This document shows positions 51,085 through 58,807 of a stretch of 64,000 nucleotides of DNA, one piece after another. Each line of letters opens with the position of its first letter. Position 1 is the first letter of the stretch. The notes below the pieces were generated by a model. It worked only from the letters and a program-made list of their open reading frames with translations. It searched no databases and was not told where the DNA came from. Location of the stretch: contig NZ_MJAJ01000026.1 of NCBI RefSeq assembly GCF_001746365.1, positions 43,027-107,026 of the forward strand. Direction: 5' to 3'. A program made the translations under genes and the position numbers. Origin of the DNA: Streptomyces sp. LUP30. GTDB lineage: Bacteria > Actinomycetota > Actinomycetes > Streptomycetales > Streptomycetaceae.

Positions 51085-52503
51085 TCACGCAGCCGCCTGC
51101 TCCTCGCGTGCCGTGGGGCGCGGGTCGGCCGCGTTCAGGGAACCGGCGGCGCCGAGGTCGGAGACGATCGCCGAGGCGGCCCGGCGTGCCGAGTGCAGCG
51201 CGCCCTGCACGGTGCTGGTGTCCCGATGGTCGCCGCACACGTACAGGCCCGCCAGCAACCGCACCGCGCGCCGCAGATCGTGCGGCGCCCGCATCGCCGG
51301 CACGGCCTCGGCGGTGTGGTGCACCGCCAGCGTCTCCCAGCGCGCGGTCGAGACGCCGTACAGCCGCGACAGGTGCACGCGGACGGCGGTGTCGACGCCC
51401 GGCGGCGGCGTGCCCAGGACCGTGGACGAGATCAGCGTGCGGCCCCCCGGGGCCCGGCTCGGGTCGACCCGGCTGATCACCGCCGTGTGCGCGACCGGGC
51501 CGCCCCGGTCGGCGTCGAGGAGCAGCGAGGCGTCGGTCGGGGGCGGTTCGTCCGTCGTGTGGTGGACGACCGTCACCGGGTGGAAGTCGGGCACCCGTAG
51601 TCCGGGGAGCAGCTCGGCCGCGGTGCGCGCGTCGGTGGCCACCAGGACGGCGCGGCAGCGGAACTCGCCGTGCTCGGCGGTGGTCACCGAGGTCGTGGAG
51701 ACCGAGGTGACCCGCACCCCGGTGTGGACGGTGCCGGTCGGCAGCGTCCGGGCGAGCAGCTCCGGCAGCACATCGGCCCCGCCCTCCGGCAGCGCCAGTC
51801 GGCCGGCCGCGAAGGCGCGCAGCGCGAGGTCCGCGCAGCGGCTGGAGGTGGTGAGGTCCGGGTCGCACAGCAGGGCGGCGAGCAGCGGACGCAGAAAGCC
51901 GTCCACGGTGCGGGCGGGCAGACCACGCGCCGCGAGGGCCTGCGCGGCCGGCGACTCGGGGCGGCGCAGCAGCCGCTCGACCGGGGTGACGGCGAGCCGG
52001 GTGAGCGCGGCCCCCAGCCGGGCCTGGTCCACGGCCGTGCCCAGCGGCGCGCCCGCCCGCACCCGGGGCGGGGCCGCCGGACGGCCCTGCGCGGGCAGGG
52101 AGCCGACGGCGCGCGGCCGGGGCAGTCCGCCCGGCCGTGGAGTGCTCGCCAGGGCGCGTACGGCATGGAGTGCGCCCCTTGCGCTCCCCACACCGACCTG
52201 CGCGCCGGCGCGATGGCGGCGTCCGTCGCTGTGCAACAGGACCCCCGGCGCGAACGGACGCAGAACGAGCGCGTCCAGCCCCGGTGTCGAGGCCAGTTCG
52301 GGATACGCCGTGGACAGCAGCTGCCCGATGCGGTCGAGCCGGAACCCGTCGACTTTCTCCGTCGACATGCGGCCGCCCACGTAAGGGGCTGCCTCCAGGA
52401 CCGCGGTCGTTACTCCTGCGCTGGCCAGCCGGTGTGCGGCGGAGAGGCCGGCGACTCCGGCTCCCACCACGACGACGTCTGCCTGGTACGCGGGCTCAAG
52501 CAC
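51085..52503 (-). CDS. FAD-dependent oxidoreductase (amine oxidase/protoporphyrinogen oxidase-like)
   Basis: 472 residues. The N-terminal dinucleotide motif VVVGAGVAGLSAAHRL is followed by EAAPYVGGRMST; the C-terminal FAD contact reads LYVCGDHRDTSTVQGALHSA. Family members oxidise amines or porphyrin/carotenoid-like substrates. GTG start with GAGGAGG upstream. The middle (about 105-160) is Pro/Arg/Gly-rich and looks degenerate. Substrate unknown. Confidence 0.85.
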   Translation of the reverse strand: MLEPAYQADVVVVGAGVAGLSAAHRLASAGVTTAVLEAAPYVGGRMSTEKVDGFRLDRIGQLLSTAYPELASTPGLDALVLRPFAPGVLLHSDGRRHRAGAQVGVGSARGALHAVRALASTPRPGGLPRPRAVGSLPAQGRPAAPPRVRAGAPLGTAVDQARLGAALTRLAVTPVERLLRRPESPAAQALAARGLPARTVDGFLRPLLAALLCDPDLTTSSRCADLALRAFAAGRLALPEGGADVLPELLARTLPTGTVHTGVRVTSVSTTSVTTAEHGEFRCRAVLVATDARTAAELLPGLRVPDFHPVTVVHHTTDEPPPTDASLLLDADRGGPVAHTAVISRVDPSRAPGGRTLISSTVLGTPPPGVDTAVRVHLSRLYGVSTARWETLAVHHTAEAVPAMRAPHDLRRAVRLLAGLYVCGDHRDTSTVQGALHSARRAASAIVSDLGAAGSLNAADPRPTAREEQAAA

Positions 52504-52664
52504 GTGCCCCTCCTCGAGGTTGCGCGGCCGGTGGAGACGTCATGCCCCCAACAGCCGTCCCGGATACCCGAGTTCGGATCGAGGTTAGGGCCGAGATCGG
52601 TCAGGAACAGTCGCGCATGGACAGGGCACGGTCGCACAGCGGTCGCATGCGGTCACGAGGAGGA

Positions 52665-53558
52665 TCAGGCGGCTCGGATCGCGTCCTCGATCCCGGGAAA
52701 CGCGAAGACGAACCCTGACTCCAGCAGCCGCTTCGGCACCACCCGCGCACTGCCCAGCACATCCCCTGCCATCTCGCCCAGCACCGTGCGCAGCACCGGC
52801 GCCGGCACCGGGAAGAGCGTCGGCCGATGCAGCACCCGTCCCATCGCCGCGGTGATCTCCCGGTTGGTCCGCGGCTCGGGCGCGGTCAGGTTGAAGGGCC
52901 CCGACAGGTCGTCGCGGTCGACGAGATGCCGGATCGCCGCCACCTCGTCGTGCAGCGCGATGTACGACCAGTACTGCCGGCCGTCGCCCATCCGCCCGCC
53001 GAGTCCGGCGGCGAACAGCGGGAACAGCCTGCCCCAGGCCCCGCCGCCGCGGGACACCACCAGCCCGGTGCGGGTGAGGACCGTACGGACGCCCGCGTCC
53101 CGCGCCGGCGCCGCGGCCGCCTCCCACTCCACGCACAGCTCCGGCAGGAAGCCGGTCCCGGCGGGCGAGCCCTCGTCCACGATCCGCTCGCCCGTCTCGC
53201 CGTAGAAGCCCATCGCGCTGCCGTTGACGAACACCCGCGGCGGCGCGTCGAGCGAGGCGACGGCCTTCGCCAAGGCGGCCGTGCCGTGCACCCGGCTGTC
53301 GTGGATCCGCCGCTTGTACGCGTCGCTCCAGCGCCGGTCGCCGACGCCGGCCCCGGCCAGGTTCACCACCACGTCGCATCCGGCGAGCCCGGCCGTGTCC
53401 ACCTGCCCCTTCTCCGGGTCCCAGCGGACCTCGTCCGCGCTCCTGGGCGCATGGCGGACCAGACGCCGCACCTCGTGGCCGTCAGAGGTCAGAGAGCGCA
53501 CCAGGGCGCTGCCGATCAGACCGGACGCACCGGCCACCGCGATTCGCGTTCGTTCCAT
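52665..53558 (-). CDS. TIGR01777-family NAD(P)-binding protein
   Basis: 297 residues, atypical short-chain dehydrogenase. RIAVAGASGLIGSALVRSL is the NAD(P) motif; NLAGAGVGDRRWSDAYKRRI, NGSAMGFYGETG and FNLTAPEPRTNREIT are typical of the SulA/YfcH-like TIGR01777 family, whose function is unknown. ATG at 53558 starts the Rossmann fold at once. Divergent from the GNAT gene, 71 bases apart. Confidence 0.9.
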   Translation of the reverse strand: MERTRIAVAGASGLIGSALVRSLTSDGHEVRRLVRHAPRSADEVRWDPEKGQVDTAGLAGCDVVVNLAGAGVGDRRWSDAYKRRIHDSRVHGTAALAKAVASLDAPPRVFVNGSAMGFYGETGERIVDEGSPAGTGFLPELCVEWEAAAAPARDAGVRTVLTRTGLVVSRGGGAWGRLFPLFAAGLGGRMGDGRQYWSYIALHDEVAAIRHLVDRDDLSGPFNLTAPEPRTNREITAAMGRVLHRPTLFPVPAPVLRTVLGEMAGDVLGSARVVPKRLLESGFVFAFPGIEDAIRAA

Positions 53559-53629
53559 GCGGTCATCCTGCCCGCGCACCGGATAAAACCCGCGTTCGGT
53601 CACCGCCCGCCCGCAATAGGGTGACGGCC

Positions 53630-54145
53630 ATGCCCGAGGGAACCGAGCCGCCCCAGACGCCCGCACTCCGCATCCGCACCGCGCTGCTCACCGACGAGGA
53701 AGTGCTGGCCGCCGTCGACCGGGTCACCTGGTCGCCCCTGCACGCCGTGATGCCGCGTCCGCAGCCGCCGTACGACGCCTTCTTCGACGAGCGGCACGTC
53801 CCCGAGGACTATCTGGTCGCCGAACTGGACGGGCGCGTCGTCGGGTACCTCCGTCTGGTCGTGCCCACCTCGCTGGCGTGCAACACGCACGTCCGGCAGA
53901 TACAGGGCCTCGCCGTCCTCGACGAGGCGCGCGGCCGGGGCGTCGCACGGGCGCTGCTCCGCGCCGCGGTCGAGACGACCCGCCGGCAGGGCGCCCGCCG
54001 GCTCACCCTGCGCGTCCTCGGCCACAACGCCCCCGCGCGCAGGCTCTACGAGTCCGAGGGGTTCCTGGTGGAGGGGGTGCTCCCGGAGGAGTTCCTGCTG
54101 GACGGGAAGTACGTGGACGACGTGTTCATGGGCCGGCCGGTCTGA
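53630..54145 (+). CDS. GNAT-family N-acetyltransferase
   Basis: 171 residues. Acetyl-CoA binding motif A is IQGLAVLDEARGRGVARALL, followed by NAPARRLYESEGFLVEGV, the normal GNAT end. ATG at 53630 was chosen over a GTG three codons upstream. Substrate unknown. Confidence 0.88.
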   Translation: MPEGTEPPQTPALRIRTALLTDEEVLAAVDRVTWSPLHAVMPRPQPPYDAFFDERHVPEDYLVAELDGRVVGYLRLVVPTSLACNTHVRQIQGLAVLDEARGRGVARALLRAAVETTRRQGARRLTLRVLGHNAPARRLYESEGFLVEGVLPEEFLLDGKYVDDVFMGRPV

Positions 54146-54163
54146 CGTCGCCCGGCGCGAGGC

Positions 54164-55348
54164 TCAGGAGGTCGTCAGGTTTCCCGTGTCCACCGGGCGC
54201 GTCGCCGTCGCGGCCTGCTCGGCGTCGTCCGCGACCTCGGCCGCCGTCAGCACGTACCCCGTCTCGTCGTCGGAGGTGGAGCGCGCGAAGACCACGCCGA
54301 AGACCCGGCCCGTCGTGGTGAGCAGCGGACCGCCGGAGTTGCCCGGGCGCACCGTGGAGCGGATCGAATAGATCTCGCGGGTGACGATCCCGTCGTTGTA
54401 GATGTTCCGGCCGGTCGCCTTCACCCGGCCCGCGACCGTGGCCGCCTGGAGGTTCAGATCGCCGTCCTGCGGATAGCCGGCGACCACCGCCGAGTCGCCG
54501 CGCGAGGCGGCGTCGTCGAAGCTCAGGACGGGGGCCCGCAACTCCGGCACGTACAGCACGGCCACGTCCCTGTCCGGGTCGAAGAGCACCACGCGCGCGG
54601 CGAACGACCGCCCCACGCCGCCGATCCGCACGGTCGGGCGGTCGATGCCCGCCACCACGTGCGCGTTGGTCATCACATGCTCCCTCGCGTAGACGAAGCC
54701 GCTGCCCTCACGCCCCTGGTCGCCCGAGGAGCCCTCGATCTTCACCGTGCTCCGTCTCGCCGCGTCGGTCGCGCGCGCGGTGACGCTGTCGCCGGTGGGC
54801 TTGGCGACCTCGGCCGTCGACTCGTTCTCGAAGGGGTTGAAGACCTGCGGGAAACCCGCCTGGGTCAGCGCCGACGTAGCCCGTGAGAACCAGTTCGGCG
54901 TGGTGTCCGGCATGGCGTCCTGCACGGCCCCCAGCAGCCGCGAATCCCTTATCGACGACGTGACCACCGGCGAGGAGGACGCGCCCAGCACGCTCGCCGC
55001 CACCCACGCCACGACCAGCACGGCCACCGTGTTCGCCGCCGCCCCGCCGATCCCGTCGGCCGCCCGCAGCGGCCCCCGGTCCAGCTCACGCCGCAGCCGC
55101 AGCCCCAGCCGGCCCGCCAGCTCGTGCCCCGCCACCGCCGGGAGCAGGACCGCGAACACCGCCGTCACCGTCGCCGCCGTGGTGCCCGGCGTCACCAGGT
55201 CCATCAGCCACGGCAGGACCCACACGCCGATCACCGCGCCGCCGACGAACCCGGCCAGCGAGACGCAGCCCGCCACCAGCCCGCGCCGGTAGCCGGAAGC
55301 GGCGTAGGCCAGGATCACCAGCGCCAGCAGGATGTCGAGCAGGTCCAC
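54164..55348 (-). CDS. MarP-family membrane serine protease
   Basis: 394 residues. Four N-terminal helices (about 1-125, CvpA-like) anchor a trypsin-like extracytoplasmic protease (about 185-375). The triad is His of MTNAHVV, Asp of FDPDRDVAVLY and Ser of RPGNSGGPLL. The family (Mycobacterium tuberculosis MarP) supports acid resistance and wall processing. GTG at 55348. The adjacent peptidoglycan amidase gene is an attractive substrate candidate (inference). Confidence 0.92.
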   Translation of the reverse strand: MDLLDILLALVILAYAASGYRRGLVAGCVSLAGFVGGAVIGVWVLPWLMDLVTPGTTAATVTAVFAVLLPAVAGHELAGRLGLRLRRELDRGPLRAADGIGGAAANTVAVLVVAWVAASVLGASSSPVVTSSIRDSRLLGAVQDAMPDTTPNWFSRATSALTQAGFPQVFNPFENESTAEVAKPTGDSVTARATDAARRSTVKIEGSSGDQGREGSGFVYAREHVMTNAHVVAGIDRPTVRIGGVGRSFAARVVLFDPDRDVAVLYVPELRAPVLSFDDAASRGDSAVVAGYPQDGDLNLQAATVAGRVKATGRNIYNDGIVTREIYSIRSTVRPGNSGGPLLTTTGRVFGVVFARSTSDDETGYVLTAAEVADDAEQAATATRPVDTGNLTTS

Positions 55349-55545
55349 GCGGCCCCCCTTCTCTCGGATCCCCTAGTACGTGCGGGAAACGTCCAGTGAT
55401 CAGTACCCGTCGATCACGCGCGCGTGACGGCGGACACCCGCCACGGGTGCCTGCACCTCGTAAAACGGCGTGGACCGGGAGGATGGTTCCACCAGGTGGC
55501 ACAGCACACATCGCGGACGGACCGGAACCGGCCGACAGTGGAGCC

Positions 55546-56460
55546 ATGTGTGCCCTCCGACCGGCATCCCGCGCCGCGCGCGGCGGACGCGGACGGTTCC
55601 CGGCGCGAATACCGGGCCCGTTCCTCGTGCTTCTGGGCTGTCTGCCCGGCCTCGCCGCCGTCGCCGCGCTGGGCCTGTGCGCGGGCGGCGTCGAACACGC
55701 CGCCCGCCCCGCGCCGCCCGCCCGAACGGCCGACGCCCGCGTCGCCACCGCCCACCAGGCGGCCCGGCCGCCCATCGTGCCCCGCTCCGCCTGGCTGGAC
55801 GACCTGGCCCGCCACGCGCAACCGCCCCCGCGCTACGACGACAAGGTCGTCGCCGTCTTCGTCCACCACACCGACTCGCCCAACGGCTACGACTGCGCCG
55901 ACGCGCCCCGGATCATCCGCTACCTGTACGCCGGCCAGACCGGGGCCAGGGACTGGGACGACATCGGTTACAACTTCCTCGTCGACCGCTGCGGCACCAT
56001 CTACGAGGGCCGAGCGGGCGGTGTCGACCGTCCCGTCACCGGCGCCCACACCCAGGGCTTCAACCACCGCACGGCCGGCATCGCCGCCCTCGGCACGTTC
56101 ACTTCCGGCATCCCGGTCCCGCAGGCGATGGTCGACGCGATCGCCGCCCTGACCGCCTGGAAGCTCGGCCTGTCCGGCGTCGACCCGCGGGCGGCCGTGC
56201 GGCTCACCTCCAGCAACAGCCGCAGCCGGTACGCCGCCGGAGCCACCGTCGCCTTCACCGCCCTGGCCGGCCATCGGGACGCCTACATGACCAGCTGCCC
56301 CGGCGCCGCGCTCACCGCACGCCTCCCGGAGATCCGCCGGGCGGCGGCGCGCCTGCAGGGCAGGACGTCCGTACGGGCTCTCACAGGAACGCCTCAGGCG
56401 CCTTTCAGCGTCCTCCCATCCCCGCGTCCTACGGTCGTGCCCACCACGAACCGACCGTAG
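55546..56460 (+). CDS. Peptidoglycan N-acetylmuramoyl-L-alanine amidase (PGRP type)
   Basis: 304 residues, exported by an N-terminal hydrophobic segment (about 22-45). PGRP/amidase_2 domain from RPPIVPRSAW; zinc ligands are the His of FVHHTDSPN, His of TGAHTQGFN and Cys of TSCPGAAL. It cleaves the lactyl-amide bond of peptidoglycan. ATG at 55546 is preceded by GTGGAG. Its position, divergent from MarP protease, suggests wall remodelling as a shared theme. Confidence 0.92.
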   Translation: MCALRPASRAARGGRGRFPARIPGPFLVLLGCLPGLAAVAALGLCAGGVEHAARPAPPARTADARVATAHQAARPPIVPRSAWLDDLARHAQPPPRYDDKVVAVFVHHTDSPNGYDCADAPRIIRYLYAGQTGARDWDDIGYNFLVDRCGTIYEGRAGGVDRPVTGAHTQGFNHRTAGIAALGTFTSGIPVPQAMVDAIAALTAWKLGLSGVDPRAAVRLTSSNSRSRYAAGATVAFTALAGHRDAYMTSCPGAALTARLPEIRRAAARLQGRTSVRALTGTPQAPFSVLPSPRPTVVPTTNRP

Positions 56461-56469
56461 GCGGGGAAC

Positions 56470-56790
56470 ATGAACAACAGCCGTGAGGAATCCGCTCAGT
56501 CCGCTCAGCAGGCTCGGCAGGCTCAGCAGGCTCAGCCGACCCGGTCCGCTCGGTCGGCGCGGCCCGTGCGGTCCATGAAGACGGGTTCGAGGGGCGTCGG
56601 CCGGGCCGTCGCCGCCCGCAGCCCCTGGGCCGTCCTGTGCGCCGTCGCCGCGGTCGTCCTCGGCCCCGCCGCGGCCACCGCGTCGGCCCTGGAGCAGGCC
56701 AACAGGGCGCCGCTGCACCACGCGGTGCGGATCGACCGGTCGCAGGCGTACCTCCCGGCGGACACCACCCGCCGCAGGCCGGCCGCGTGA
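56470..56790 (+). CDS. Short hypothetical protein with possible signal segment
   Basis: 106 residues, unrecognised. The first 35 residues come from tandem CTCAG/CAGGCT repeats (Ala/Gln/Ser-rich), then one hydrophobic stretch (PWAVLCAVAAVVLGPAAATA, about 52-71) and a short tail. It starts 9 bases after the amidase stop; an internal ATG at 56575 would give a 71-residue protein with a normal signal peptide and may be the real start. Confidence 0.5.
   Translation: MNNSREESAQSAQQARQAQQAQPTRSARSARPVRSMKTGSRGVGRAVAARSPWAVLCAVAAVVLGPAAATASALEQANRAPLHHAVRIDRSQAYLPADTTRRRPAA
56500..56542. repeat. Short direct repeats in the hypothetical gene
   Basis: CAGGCTC recurs three to four times in tight 9-12 base spacing (around 56508-56536), coding for the Ala/Gln-rich start of the short hypothetical protein. 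Confidence 0.65.
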
Positions 56791-56844
56791 TCCCCGACGA
56801 GGGCCGGTCCAGGGCTCGCGTCGACGCCGGGTCCGTCCCGGAGA

Positions 56845-57366
56845 TCACTCCTTGAAGCGCTGCCACAGCCGGGGATACCGCTCGGCCAGCGCCGCCTCGT
56901 TCTCGAAGTCGACGGGCGTGCCCTCGGGTTCGGCGGGCGCGGGCGGGATGCCGAGGTCCGGGGCGACGTCCCCGGTGAGCTGCTCGTAGGCCTCGTCGGC
57001 CGCGTACCCCAGTTCCTCGCCGTCCCCGTCGATCTCCTCGTCGAAGTCGTCCAGCAGGTCGGCGAGCGAGTCGGGGTCGCCGTGCAGCGCGCCCTCGAAG
57101 ACCTCGCGCCCCTGTCCGATCAGCCAGCAACGGAAGAAGTCGAAGGCGTCGTCGCTCGCCCCGTCGAGGAGCAGCCAGGCGGCGCCCCACAGATCCCAGC
57201 GGTAGGCCCGGTTGTAGCGGGACTCGAAATGCCGGGCGAAGTCGAGCACGGACTCCGGGTCCAGCCCCAGCAGCCGCTCCACGAGCAGGTCGGCCTGCTC
57301 CTCGGGATCACCCTCGGCGCCCTCGCGGGAGGCGTCCACCAGCTCCCAGAACTCCGTCTCGTCCAT
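56845..57366 (-). CDS. DUF4240 domain protein
   Basis: 173 residues, very acidic. It begins MDETEFWELVDASREGAEGD and contains FRCWLIGQGREVFEGAL, both typical of DUF4240. No catalytic motif is known. The start was placed at the conserved Met; the ORF upstream is out of register with the WYL gene. Confidence 0.85.
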   Translation of the reverse strand: MDETEFWELVDASREGAEGDPEEQADLLVERLLGLDPESVLDFARHFESRYNRAYRWDLWGAAWLLLDGASDDAFDFFRCWLIGQGREVFEGALHGDPDSLADLLDDFDEEIDGDGEELGYAADEAYEQLTGDVAPDLGIPPAPAEPEGTPVDFENEAALAERYPRLWQRFKE

Positions 57367-57422
57367 CACGCGTCCAGCATCGTGCCTGACCGTGCGGGAC
57401 GCACCCGGAGTGCCGGGGATTC

Positions 57423-58406
57423 TCATCCCGGCCGATACAACTCCGCCAGTCGTGCCGCGTCCTCGGCGAACCGTTTCCGCAGGGGCTCCGGGGAGATCAC
57501 CTCGGCCTCCGCCCCCAGCGCGGTGAGCTGGGCGTGCGCCACGTCCAGCGACTCGACGCCCAGAGTGACCGTCACCCGTCCCCGGGCGTCCGGCTCCCCG
57601 GCGGTCGCCAGCGCGTCCCTGGCGGCCGGCGGGTCCACGGTGTGCGGCAGTGCGCGCACGCCCGCCTCCGAGAGCCGCACGACCACCTCGGTCCGCAGGA
57701 TCGACCGCGCGAAGCGCTCGGCCTGCTCGGCCCAGAAGCCGGGGAGGTCGAACTCCTCGTCCCGGCTGAAACGGTCCCTCAGGTCCTCGGCGTCGACGAA
57801 CCGGTCGATCCGGTACGTCCGGAACGCCCCGCCGCCGTCGCCCCGCACCCGGGCGCACAGGTACCAGACCCCCGCTTTGAGCACGAGTCCGTGAGGCTCC
57901 AGCTCCCGCTCGGCCTCCCGGTCCCCGCGCCGGTAGCGGGCCCGGACGCACCGGTCGTCCCACACCGCCTCCGCGATGAGCGGCAGCAGCGCGGGCGCGT
58001 CCGGCTCCTGGAACCACGCGGGCGCGTCCAGATGGAACCGCTGCGCCGCCGCCCGCGGGGCGTCCCGCAGGGACGGCAGCAGCGCCGCCGAGACCTTCAG
58101 CCGCGCGGCCGAGGCGACGTCCGCCAACCCCATCTCCCGCAGGGCCCCCGGCACCCCGCTGAGGAACAGCGTCTCGGCCTCGCCGCGCCCCAGCCCCGTC
58201 AACCGGGTCCGGTACCCGCCGACGAGCCGGTACCCGCCGCCCCGGCCCCGCTCCGCGTACACCGGCACACCGGCCTCCGACAGCGCCTGCGCGTCCCGCG
58301 TGACCGTACGCTCCGACACCTCCAGCTCCCGCGCCAGCTCACCGGCGGTCATGGCGGGCCGGGACTGCAGGAGCAGCACCATCTTGATCAGGCGGGCAGC
58401 ACGCAT
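57423..58406 (-). CDS. YafY-type HTH-WYL transcriptional regulator
   Basis: 327 residues. An N-terminal HTH_11 (MTAGELARELEVSERTVTRD, about 19-38), a WYL domain in the middle (YRRGDREAERELEPHGLVLK; VWYLCARV) and a WCX-like C-terminal extension. Such regulators sense oligonucleotides or unknown ligands. Its target is not evident; genes on either side run the same way. Confidence 0.88.
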   Translation of the reverse strand: MRAARLIKMVLLLQSRPAMTAGELARELEVSERTVTRDAQALSEAGVPVYAERGRGGGYRLVGGYRTRLTGLGRGEAETLFLSGVPGALREMGLADVASAARLKVSAALLPSLRDAPRAAAQRFHLDAPAWFQEPDAPALLPLIAEAVWDDRCVRARYRRGDREAERELEPHGLVLKAGVWYLCARVRGDGGGAFRTYRIDRFVDAEDLRDRFSRDEEFDLPGFWAEQAERFARSILRTEVVVRLSEAGVRALPHTVDPPAARDALATAGEPDARGRVTVTLGVESLDVAHAQLTALGAEAEVISPEPLRKRFAEDAARLAELYRPG

Positions 58407-58739
58407 GCGCCCATGATGCCGGGCCCCACCGACAACGGGCGGGTCGCGCACTCCGGCGGGTACGCAGACACCCCCGAGAGCCCGTGCCGCCCCGTCAGCC
58501 GTGACCGCAACATGACATGACACGAACTGGGCGAGACCCTTACGACCTGGCGGTTTGCGGCCCTGCGGTTTGCGGCCCCGCGGCCCACGGTCCTGTGGCC
58601 TGCGGCTTAGCCCGCGCCTATGGCCCTGCGGCCCCGTGGCCCTACGCCTCGCGCCCCCGCGTGTGCTCGGCCCGTGGGGTCCGTGGCACTTGGCACGTGG
58701 CGGGGCGGGGCGGGGGGCCGTCTCTCGGTCGGGGTCCGT
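58407..58739. repeat. Non-coding region with 15-bp direct repeats
   Basis: GCGGTTTGCGGCC occurs at 58550-58562 and 58565-58577 (period 15), followed by degenerate GCGGCC-type copies to about 58640. No protein-like frame. It lies between the WYL gene promoter and the aceE terminator. Confidence 0.65.
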
Positions 58740-58786
58740 GACGGTGGAGGGGGGTGCGGCTCCAGGCCGCACCCCCCTCCACCGTC
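58740..58786 (-). terminator. aceE terminator
   Basis: A perfect 21-bp stem (58740-58760 with 58766-58786) and 5-base loop, 22 bases past the aceE stop; the longest hairpin in the window. Confidence 0.92.
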
Positions 58787-58807
58787 ATGCCGTCATCGGC
58801 CGGCCGC

